A stretch of DNA of 64,000 bases from Whitmania pigra (lineage: Eukaryota > Annelida > Clitellata > Hirudinida > Haemopidae). Made by a program: the position numbers and the translations under genes. Positions 1 to 8,836 of this stretch are shown piece after piece. The stretch spans positions 1,537,001 through 1,601,000 of the forward strand of contig JAJTWR010000299.1 of NCBI GenBank assembly GCA_021613335.1, in the 5' to 3' direction. Each line of letters starts with the position of its first letter. Position 1 is the stretch's first letter. The notes beneath the pieces are model-generated. The model did no database searches, was not told the DNA's origin, and saw only the letters and a list, made by a program, of their open reading frames with translations.

Positions 1-1289
1 TGTCGAAATATTTAGTTAAGTTTAAGTTACTGTTAATTGCATTTGAAATGAGGCTGTGTTCCGAGGCAGTGAATACAATTAGTGCGTAAACTTTGAGCGT
101 TAATAACCTGAAAAATAAGTGTCTGATGGCAAAGGGCTTGCCAGATCGATAAAGATAGTTTAAATATCTTTAAAATGAGACCTTTGTCGAAATATTTAGT
201 TAAGTTTAAGTTACTGTTAATTGCATTTGAAATGAGGCTGTGTTCCGAGGCAGTGAATACAATTAGTGCGTAAACTTTGAGCGTTAATAACCTGAAAAAT
301 AAGTGTCTGATGGCAAAGGGCTTGCCAGATCGATAAAGATAGTTTAAATATCTTTAAAATGAGACCTTTGTCGAAATATTTAGTTAAGTTTAAGTTACTG
401 TTAATTGCATTTGAAATGAGGCTGTGTTCCGAGGCAGTGAATACAATTAGTGCGTAAACTTTGAGCGTTAATAAACCTGAAAAATAAGTGTCTGATGGCA
501 AAGGGCTTGCCAAATCGATAAAGATAGTTTAAATATCTTTAAAATGAGACCTTTGTCGAAATATTTAGTTAAGTTTAAGTTACTGTTAATTGCATTTGAA
601 ATGAGGCTGTGTTCCGAGGCAGTGAATACAATTAGTGCGTAAACTTTGAGCGTTAATAACCTGAAAAATAAGTGTCTGATGGCAAAGGGCTTGCCAAATC
701 GATAAAGATAGTTTAAATATCTTTAAAATGAGACCTTTGTCGAAATATTTAGTTAAGTTTAAGTTACTGTTAATTGCATTTGAAATGAGGCTGTGTTCCG
801 AGGCAGTGAATACAATTAGTGCGTAAACTTTGAGCGTTAATAACCTGAAAAATAAGTGTCTGATGGCAAAGGGCTTGCCAAATCGATAAAGATAGTTTAA
901 ATATCTTTAAAATGAGACCTTTGTCGAAATATTTAGTTAAGTTTAAGTTACTGTTAATTGCATTTGAAATGAGGCTGTGTTCCGAGGCAGTGAATACAAT
1001 TAGTGCGTAAACTTTGAGCGTTAATAACCTGAAAAATAAGTGTCTGATGGCAAAGGGCTTGCCAAATCGATAAAGATAGTTTAAATATCTTTAAAATGAG
1101 ACCTTTGTCGAAATATTTAGTTAAGTTTAAGTTACTGTTAATTGCATTTTAAATGAGGCTGTGTTCCGAGGCAGTGAATACAATTAGTGCGTAAACTTTG
1201 AGCGTTAATAACCTGAAAAATAAGTGTCTGATGGGAAAGGGCTTGCCAACTTGATAAAGATAGGTTAAATCTCTTTAGAATGAGACCTT
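1..1289. repeat. Satellite array, 184-bp subfamily
   Basis: Seven head-to-tail monomers begin at 1, 185, 369, 554, 738, 922 and 1106. All are 184 bp except the third, which is 185 bp because of one extra A near 473. Copies 1-6 differ at only a few positions, for example AGATCG versus AAATCG near the unit end. Copy 7 diverges at its 3' end and leads into the degenerate monomers. The array runs off the left edge, so its true length is unknown. Short ORFs within it are chance products of the repeat. Confidence 0.97.
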
Positions 1290-1809
1290 TGTCGAAATAT
1301 TTAGTTAAGTTTAAGTTACTGTTAATTGCATTTGAAATGAGGCTGTTTTCCGAGGTAGTGAGTACAGTTTGAGCCTTAATAACCTGAAAAATAAGTGTCT
1401 GATGGCAAAGTCTTTGGAAATTAAAAAAAATGAGATTAAATATCTTTAAAATGAGGCCTTTGTCGAAACATTTGGTTAAGTCTAAGTTAAGGTTTTATGC
1501 ATTTGAAATGAGTCTGTTTTTCCATATAATGCGTAAAGTTTGAGCTTCAATAACTTGAAAAATAAGTGTCTGACGGCAAAGTGGTTAGAAATGTGAGAAA
1601 GATAGATGCTATGTCTTCAAAATGAGAATTTACTCAAAAAATATAGTTTAGTCTAAGTGACAGTTTTTTGCAGTTGAATTAAGGCTGTTTTTATAGACTG
1701 ATTTTAGTGCGTGATGTTTGAGCATAAATATCTTGAAAAATATAGGTTTTTACGCAAAGAGCTTACTAATGTGATAAAGTTGGAATATATCTCTTTAGAA
1801 TGAGATCTT
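1290..1809. repeat. Divergent bridging satellite monomers
   Basis: Three degenerate monomers (starts near 1290, 1461 and 1631; roughly 171, 170 and 179 bp) share blocks with both neighbouring subfamilies, such as the AATGAG...TCGAAA segment and the ATAACTTGAAAAATA-type segment. They read as old monomers caught between two homogenised blocks. Confidence 0.85.
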
Positions 1810-4045
1810 ATTCGAAAAATTTTGTTAAGTGCAAGTTACGGTTAATTGCTCTTGAATTAAAGGCTGTTTTTCTAGGCTGATTTTAGTGCGTGATGTTTGA
1901 ACATAAATATCTTGAAAATTATAGGTTTTTACGCAAAGAGCTTGCTAATGTGATAAAGTTGGATTATATCTCTTTAGAATGAGATCTTATTCGAAAAACT
2001 TTGTTAAGTGCAAGTTACTGTTAATTGCTCTTGAATTAAAGGCTGTTTTTCTAGGCTGATTTTAGTGCGTGATGTTTGAACATAAATATCTTGAAAATTA
2101 TAGGTTTTTACGCAAAGAGCTTGCTAATGTGATAAAGTTGGATTATATCTCTTTAGAATGAGATCTTATTCGAAAAACTTTGTTAAGTGCAAGTTACTGT
2201 TAATTGCTCTTGAATTAAAGGCTGTTTTTCTAGGCTGATTTTAGTGCGTGATGTTTGAACATAAATATCTTGAAAATTATAGGTTTTTACGCAAAGAGCT
2301 TGCTAATGTGATAAAGTTGGATTATATCTCTTTAGAATGAGATCTTATTCGAAAAACTTTGTTAAGTGCAAGTTACTGTTAATTGCTCTTGAATTAAAGG
2401 CTGTTTTTCTAGGCTGATTTTAGTGCGTGATGTTTGAACATAAATATCTTGAAAATTATAGGTTTTTACGCAAAGAGCTTGCTAATGTGATAAAGTTGGA
2501 TTATATCTCTTTAGAATGAGATCTTATTCGAAAAACTTTGTTAAGTGCAAGTTACTGTTAATTGCTCTTGAATTAAAGGCTGTTTTTCTAGGCTGATTTT
2601 AGTGCGTGATGTTTGAACATAAATATCTTGAAAATTATAGGTTTTTACGCAAAGAGCTTGCTAATGTGATAAAGTTGGATTATATCTCTTTAGAATGAGA
2701 TCTTATTCGAAAAACTTTGTTAAGTGCAAGTTACTGTTAATTGCTCTTGAATTAAAGCCTGTTTTTCTAGCCTGATTTTAGTGCGTGATGTTTGAACATA
2801 AATATCTTGAAAATTATAGGTTTTTACGCAAAGAGCTTGCTAATGTGATAAAGTTGGATTATATCTCTTTAGAATGAGATCTTATTCGAAAAACTTTGTT
2901 AAGTGCAAGTTACTGTTAATTGCTCTTGAATTAAAGGCTGTTTTTCTAGGCTGATTTTAGTGCGTGATGTTTGAACATAAATATCTTGAAAATTATAGGT
3001 TTTTACGCAAAGAGCTTGCTAATGTGATAAAGTTGGATTATATCTCTTTAGAATGAGATCTTATTCGAAAAACTTTGTTAAGTGCAAGTTACTGTTAATT
3101 GCTCTTGAATTAAAGGCTGTTTTTCTAGGCTGATTTTAGTGCGTGATGTTTGAACATAAATATCTTGAAAATTATAGGTTTTTACGCAAAGAGCTTGCTA
3201 ATGTGATAAAGTTGGATTATATCTCTTTAGAATGAGATCTTATTCGAAAAACTTTGTTAAGTGCAAGTTACTGTTAATTGCTCTTGAATTAAAGGCTGTT
3301 TTTCTAGGCTGATTTTAGTGCGTGATGTTTGAACATAAATATCTTGAAAATTATAGGTTTTTACGCAAAGAGCTTGCTAATGTGATAAAGTTGGATTATA
3401 TCTCTTTAGAATGAGATCTTATTCGAAAAACTTTGTTAAGTGCAAGTTACTGTTAATTGCTCTTGAATTAAAGCCTGTTTTTCTAGCCTGATTTTAGTGC
3501 GTGATGTTTGAACATAAATATCTTGAAAATTATAGGTTTTTACGCAAAGAGCTTGCTAATGTGATAAAGTTGGATTATATCTCTTTAGAATGAGATCTTA
3601 TTCGAAAAACTTTGTTAAGTGCAAGTTACTGTTAATTGCTCTTGAATTAAAGGCTGTTTTTCTAGGCTGATTTTAGTGCGTGATGTTTGAACATAAATAT
3701 CTTGAAAATTATAGGTTTTTACGCAAAGAGCTTGCTAATGTGATAAAGTTGGATTATATCTCTTTAGAATGAGATCTTATTCGAAAAACTTTGTTAAGTG
3801 CAAGTTACTGTTAATTGCTCTTGAATTAAAGGCTGTTTTTCTAGGCTGATTTTAGTGCGTGATGTTTGAACATAAATATCTTGAAAATTATAGGTTTTTA
3901 CGCAAAGAGCTTGCTAATGTGATAAAGTTGGATTATATCTCTTTAGAATGAGATCTTATTCGAAAAACTTTGTTAAGTGCAAGTTACTGTTAATTGCTCT
4001 TGAATTAAGCTGTTTTAGTGTCTGATAGCGTTTTGAACGTCCGAT
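1810..4045. repeat. Satellite array, 179-bp subfamily
   Basis: Twelve complete 179-bp monomers begin at 1810, 1989, 2168, 2347, 2526, 2705, 2884, 3063, 3242, 3421, 3600 and 3779, followed by a partial one from 3958. They are almost identical. The repeat is recognisable to about 4008, and a deleted, diverged stretch continues to about 4045. Blocks such as AAGTTACTGTTAATTGC are shared with the 184-bp subfamily, so the two have a common origin. Two monomers (2705 and 3421) carry the same pair of G-to-C changes. Confidence 0.96.
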
Positions 4046-4163
4046 AGCTTCACGGGAGTTCAAACCACGTTATAGCTAATGATAAAACATAGGTCTATCG
4101 AAACTTCTATCGATTTACCGAACCTATTAAGTCGCAAAACTTTTGTTACTGATTAACTTTAAC

Positions 4164-4342
4164 TGTTGGGCTATTCTGGGCCCATAACCTGATAAAATAA
4201 AACGTTGTTTAATCAACAAACCAGTAGAAGCTCAACAACACAATGGCGACTAGAGAACAAAAAGCTTAGAACTCTAAACATGTAACAAAGGAACTATATA
4301 TATCTCCACAGCATGACTAGGTCACAACTAGAGAACATTAAC
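4164..4342 (-). repeat. Possible 3' LTR of the minus-strand remnant
   Basis: On the minus strand the segment starts TGTTAATG and ends CCCAACA, the TG...CA pattern of LTR ends, and it lies downstream of the integrase remnant. No second LTR remains to compare with it, so the boundaries are a guess. Nothing else is seen between the satellite end and the integrase fragment. Confidence 0.35.
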
Positions 4343-4532
4343 ATAATAAAAACATTGATGTCGCTATTCCAACAGACGGGTCCTTGTTAGTCTTGCTTGT
4401 GACTCTGGTTGTTCCATCGGACTGATAGGCACTTCTTCATTCTCTGATGTGTCAGGTGGCTCCGGGCTATTTGCTCCTTCTGATGCTGCTTCCAGTGTCT
4501 CACTTGGCAGAAGAAATGGCAAGTCAAATGTG

Positions 4533-5414
4533 TCACCTAAGGTAATTCTTCAGTGCATCATCCGTTTCTCGCTTCCTCAACTGATTCGCATGTCGGTTTT
4601 GCACTCTTCCATTGATTTCTACTTCGTAGACATGTCTTCCCAGTCGCCGTTTGATCCTGCCAGGCACCCACTTCTGATGATTTGGATTACTGTAATCTCT
4701 GGCGAAGACGGCATCTTCTTCAGCAAACTCTCTTCGATGGCGTCCAGACTTTGTTTCATCCATCTCCTGATCTTTCCTATGGAGATGAGCCTTTTGTTCC
4801 TTGAGTTGGAGGTCACTCAGTGGAGTTCTCAACTGTCTTCCCAAGAATTCTTCTGCTGGAGTCTTCAATCCTATTAAAGACGGGCATGGTGTGGTCCTAT
4901 ACGTTAGAAGGAATGTTTGGAGCGCATCACCCATCACTCCCTCCCCTGTAGCTTCTGCAATGACCTTTTAAAGGTGTCGATAAAACGCTCTGCTTGCCCA
5001 TTGCAGTGAGGCTGGTATGGAGGTGATCTTATATGCCCTATTCCATTTCTTAAACAATAATCTTGAAACTCCTTTGATGTGAATTGAGTGCCATTGTCCG
5101 AAACGAGCACCTTTGGGTATCCATGCTGAGCGAAAATCCTACCCAGCTCTTTGATTGTCGCAGTGGTTGTTGAAGTTTTCATCTGTACAACTTCAGGCCA
5201 CTTGGAGAAGGCATCCACCACGATGAGAAACATCATTCCTTCCTTCGGTCCGGCAAAATCGATGTGCTCTCCCAAGCGCAAACGGGTTTCGGCCATGGTG
5301 TCAATTCGTTCCTGACAGGCATCTTTGCAGCTAATTGACATGAGTTGCAAAGCTTCACCCTGTCTTCAATGTCCTTGTCAATTCATTGCCAATAAACATA
5401 CCTCTGAGCAAGCA
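4533..5414 (-). pseudogene. Integrase fragment (broken)
   Basis: Minus-strand translation gives the end of an integrase zinc-binding region (CNSCQ near 5340), the core with an Asp in HIDFAGP, an Asp in VSDNGTQF and a Glu in NGQAERF, then a C-terminal segment beginning YRTTPCP. The reading frame is broken at least three times: a TGA near 5382, a shift near 5290, and a shift near 4937 between the core and the C-terminal part. The family is the Ty3/gypsy integrase (DDE-type strand transfer). It is dead by sequence. Confidence 0.85.
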
Positions 5415-5840
5415 TCTTCTCTGGTCGAGGCTTCCTTCTGCTGTTTCTGTGGACTACCTGCACAGCACTTGAGACTTCTCCGATGGCATTCGCATCTTTT
5501 CTCAGCGTCAGAATGTGTTCGCATTCATTGTTTAAGTCCTCCAGTGTCCAGTTTGGTTGCAGCTCCAACTTCTGCAGCAACCTTGTTCGGAAGTCAGCAT
5601 GTGCTTGCATCTTTATCCCATAAATGTAAATCAGGCATTTAAATTGTTCTTTTGTCAATTCATCTACCAGTGCCAGCTCGCACATTCTGTTGACCTTTGT
5701 GGTGTATGCTCTGAAGTTCATGTCCTCAAGCGTGATCCGGAGTGCGTCATATCAGCGTCTGAAGATACTATCTTTGTCTCCAAACAACGTATCCAAGATT
5801 GCCTTGACCTCATCATACTTCCTTTGTTGACCTTGGTCGA
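5415..5840 (-). pseudogene. gag capsid fragment (broken)
   Basis: Minus-strand translation gives a helical capsid-like stretch (MCELALVDELTKEQFKCLIY), preceded by a frame containing a TGA near 5748. This matches the capsid region common in invertebrate Ty3/gypsy gag. The C-terminal part with zinc knuckles is absent because the sequence jumps to integrase near 5415. The N-terminus is cut at 5840 by the junction with the next element. Assignment to gag is by pattern only. Confidence 0.7.
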
Positions 5841-5962
5841 ATGTGGTTGTTGTACGATAGGGATTGCGAGTTAGCGATATTTCGTTTCTCGTTTCTATTT
5901 CTGAATATTTGACAGCAATAAAGTTTTCTGTTCGACTTGTTATTCTTACAAAGACCCAACAA
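5841..5962 (+). repeat. 5' LTR remnant, 3' portion only
   Basis: This segment (start GGTTGTTGTACGATAGGG, end CAAAGACCCAACA) matches 12780-12897 of the 3' LTR with four substitutions. The first ~170 bp of the LTR, including the TATA box and the CRE-like palindrome, are missing, and gag of the minus-strand remnant adjoins directly. Confidence 0.92.
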
Positions 5963-5963
5963 C

Positions 5964-5974
5964 TGGCGCAGTCG
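5964..5974 (+). promoter_or_regulatory. Primer-binding site, complementary to a tRNA-Ser 3' end
   Basis: TGGCGCAGTCG begins one base after the LTR end. It is the complement of CGACTGCGCCA, a sequence typical of tRNA-Ser acceptor ends. The tRNA assignment rests on family knowledge, because no tRNA gene is present in the window. Confidence 0.75.
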
Positions 5975-6086
5975 ACGAAAGAAAAGTTTCAAAGTCTGAA
6001 GAGTGATATTTTTCAAGGAAACCAACAGAAAAGGTTTGTCAGAATTTGTTCGGTAACAGTGCATTTGAATTTCAAAGCGGGTGAAA

Positions 6087-6901
6087 ATGGCGGATATCGC
6101 TAAATTTCTGGAACTATTTTCGAAACAAATGGAAACCCTGGTTCGTTCAATTGCTGAGAATTCTACGACCATCCCTAATTTCATGCCTTAAAGAACCGAA
6201 TAAAGAGTTGTGGTGTGACTACATGAGTCGGTTTCAAACCTTTACAGAAGCAAACTCTTTCACAAACCAGTCAACTTCAATTTACAAATACTCTTGCAAA
6301 TTGCATCTTCACAAAAGACAATTCCATGCGAAGTCGATAAGTTAGACTTTTCGGAAATTCAAGCAATTATGATGGAAAATTTCAACCCCAAAAGATTCAT
6401 TGTGAGAGAAAGGTTTAGATTTTGGACCGAGATAAAAAGGCAACCTGGAGAGACCATTCAAGAACTAGTATTGAGGACACACTCGACGAAGCCTTGACAA
6501 CAAGATTTGTGTGTTCTGTTGACAACGAGGCGGTTCTCAAGTCGTTTTTCAAAATTCCAGAAGATGAATTAACTTTCAATCGGGCAGTTGAAATCGCTAC
6601 GGAAGTGGTAGAATCTTCTAAGGTCGCCAAAGCCACAGTACACGGCACACCGGACGAACCGGTTATGAAAGTGTTCAAACCTGCCGGCAACAAACAAGAA
6701 ACAGTAAATTTCAAACCAAGACGCCAGGTACAGCAGCTCTCTAAATTTCCATTCCCGAAAGGGACGTGTCCAAGATGTGGAACAAAAAGACACCACGCCA
6801 ATGATTGCAGGCATATAAAAACTGAATGCAACTTTTGTGGAATCATAGGACATTTAGAAAAAGCATGTTTAAAGAAAAAGTTCAAAGGAGAGAGAAAGTA
6901 A
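6087..6901 (+). pseudogene. gag (capsid/nucleocapsid), frameshifted
   Basis: The ATG at 6087 opens a frame (MADIAKFLELFSKQ) that stops at about 6188. The capsid reading then changes frame three times: the frame opening near 6190 (LKEPNKELWCDYMSRFQTF), the frame from 6294 (PCEVDKLDFSEIQAIMMENF) and the frame from about 6470 to 6901. The last part has two zinc knuckles of the CX2CX4HX4C type, CPRCGTKRHHANDC and CNFCGIIGHLEKAC, the nucleocapsid signature. Next comes protease in the -1 frame with a ~76-bp overlap, the usual gag-pol frameshift arrangement. Confidence 0.88.
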
Positions 6902-7748
6902 ATTCAATCCATACAATTCCGAGCCACTCCCCTCTCATACAAAAGTTAGAAATTGCGAATTCAGAATTTGTTTTCGAGTTGGACAGCGGAGCCAGGGATA
7001 ACTTTTGCTCAATAGAAGTGTGGAACAAGTGGGGAAAACCCAAGCTAACACCTTCCAGTACGAAATATATTTCCGCAACAGGGGACTCCATCCCGAACTT
7101 AGGAGTCTGCGAAATGATGGTTTCGACATCAGACCTTCAAGAAGTACCTCTAGAATTCAATGTCATCAAGTTGCCAAAACTCAACATTCTTGGCAGTAAA
7201 GCCATAGTTGAATTGCAAATCGATATGTCAAACTTGCTACGCAATCATGTTTTCAAGGTTGATGTAGAAACGGATTCAAAAACCGTCGAAAAAGCATGTC
7301 TCAAAATTTGCCATGATTTCAAAGAATGTTTCGAGCAAGACCTTGGTTGTTTGAAAGATTTCGAACTAGAAGTAAAATTCAAACAGGAAGCAACGCCAAT
7401 TGTTAAAGCAAAAACAGTTCCATTTTCAATTCAGGAAGAACTGAATCAGACTCATGGTAACGCGGATGCTCTTAGTCGTTTACCAAGTGGGCAAGATTCT
7501 AATTTTGATTTCGATGAAAATGAAGAGGACAATCATACAGTTTTCACGTCCGGTCTTTCAACCAGTGAATTGTTAAACGGGAGACAACTACGAGGAAAAT
7601 TAGATGCACTTTTACCTTCGGTGTCTCAAATAGCCAAACGTTTACAAAACAGACAGAACGATCTTACGTACAACAAGAGAACGAGCAACACCAAATTCGA
7701 TGTCGGGAAACCCTGTCCTGTTACGTACAACGCATCGGTCCGGGTAAG
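6826..7748 (+). pseudogene. pol deletion derivative: protease, RT start, RNase H end, integrase tail
   Basis: One open frame fuses distant pieces of pol. An aspartic protease segment has ELDSGARDNF and, further on, LNILGSKAI. The N-terminal edge of reverse transcriptase follows (VKAKTVPFSIQEELNQ). The frame then jumps at about 7449 to the end of RNase H (HGNADALSRLPSG) and at about 7540 to the region after the integrase core (ELLNGRQLRGKLDALLPS). The RT catalytic domain and integrase catalytic core are absent, yet the frame stays open across both joins. The frame ends where the nested element has inserted at 7748/7749. Confidence 0.85.
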
Positions 7749-7884
7749 TGTGATGTTCTATCGTTTTATTTGTTCGTAAAAACCAACAACCGTTCCTTTT
7801 AATTTCCGCACTTCAACGCCGCCATATAAACAAAGATCCCCTATCGTTCCTGTCTGTCAATCTCTATATCGGTACAACATTACA
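7749..7884 (-). repeat. 3' LTR of the nested element
   Basis: 136 bp, identical to 12104-12239. It is preceded on the plus strand by the target duplication GTAAG (7744-7748). Confidence 0.97.
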
Positions 7885-7900
7885 TCCCTCCCCTTTTTGG
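7885..7900 (-). promoter_or_regulatory. Polypurine tract of the nested element
   Basis: On the minus strand the sequence directly before the 3' LTR is a purine run (AAAAAGGGGAGGGA), the expected plus-strand primer for reverse transcription. Confidence 0.85.
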
Positions 7901-7916
7901 AAAACCTAGTCAAATA

Positions 7917-8834
7917 TTAGTTCACAACATAGTCTGCAAAGCGGGCGGGCAGTTTATGTTCACGCTTGGAGCGGCGTACAGCGTTCTGATCTTGCTGTGT
8001 GCTGTACTCGCCTTCCGGAGCAGTTTGCATGACATCACTGGATGTGACATCACCTTCCACCACGTCTTCGGATGGTTCCTTGAATTTTGCATAACCCGAC
8101 AAGCGGTTATCTATTCCTTTGAAGAGTGACGAGTTGCGGGTGACTGATTGTCCGTCAGTGTTGCGTGTAGCAGTGATCATCGAGTGGTTCTTTGACGTAA
8201 CTGTGTGTGGTACTGGCATGTACGGTGTGAGTGATCTGTTGTGTGTGATTGGTTGTTTCACAATGACCGTGTCACCCACGCTGATTGATGAAGGTTTGAC
8301 ATAGGACTTGTTGTCAGCGTAGTCCTTCATCTTTGACTTCATGAGAGCATCTCGCTCACGAAATTTTCTATCGCCTTGTGTATCAGTGACTGTAGATGAT
8401 TCTGTTGATGGTAGAGTTGTTTTGAAGGGACGTCCAAACAGCTTTGTCGCAGGAGGACGACCAGTTGTGCTGTGAGGCGTGGCACGATACTGACGAAGAA
8501 AGATGTTCAGTTCTTGATGCCAATTCTTGTGTTCGAGTTGCGCTGTCTTGATAACCTTCTTGACTGTCTTCACAAATCGTTCGACCTCACCATTGGCACG
8601 CGGCCATAGCGGAGTTATCTTTCGATGCTTGAAACCCATATATTCAGCAAAACGGGTGAATTCAAAACCATTGAAGGGGGGTCCATTATCCGACTTCAGA
8701 ATGTCACACGAACCAAATTCTGATAGGATGCGATCAAGTTTTGGTATCACGCTGGCTGCTGCGGTTGACTGAACAATTTCAACCACAGGAAATCGTGAAT
8801 AGTCATCAATGACCACGAGTAGGTAGTCACCAGT
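7917..8834 (-). pseudogene. Integrase core and C-terminus of the nested element (frame-broken)
   Basis: Continuation of pol in a shifted frame. After DYLLVVIDDYSRFPVV comes the second catalytic Asp (KSDNGPPFNG) and, 35 residues later, the catalytic Glu (NGEVERF), so the DDE triad is complete across the two frames. The C-terminal part is lysine-rich (SKREHKLPARF) and ends at 7917, 33 nt before the 3' LTR. The break near 8836 looks like a single-base indel, so this may be a nearly active copy or a sequencing error. Confidence 0.9.
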
Positions 8835-8836
8835 TG

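Larger units (their letters stand above)
4164..5840 (-). mobile_element. Ty3/gypsy-type element remnant, internally deleted
   Basis: Minus-strand LTR-retrotransposon debris. Reading 5' to 3' on the minus strand it holds a gag fragment (5840 to about 5415), a direct jump into the integrase zinc-binding region (about 5414), the integrase core and C-terminus (to 4533), a non-coding tail and a possible 3' LTR (4164-4342). Protease, reverse transcriptase and RNase H are missing. The gag end stops abruptly at 5840/5841 against the LTR fragment of the next element. Several frameshifts and stops show it cannot encode functional proteins. Confidence 0.85.

Noticed and set aside
217..513. 98-residue minus-strand ORF in the satellite
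   Set aside because: It spans satellite monomers and contains the same peptide repeated, so it is a product of the tandem repeat.
1..4045. CRISPR-like array interpretation of the regular repeats
   Set aside because: Units are directly adjacent 179-184-bp monomers without unique spacers, in a genome with spliced genes.
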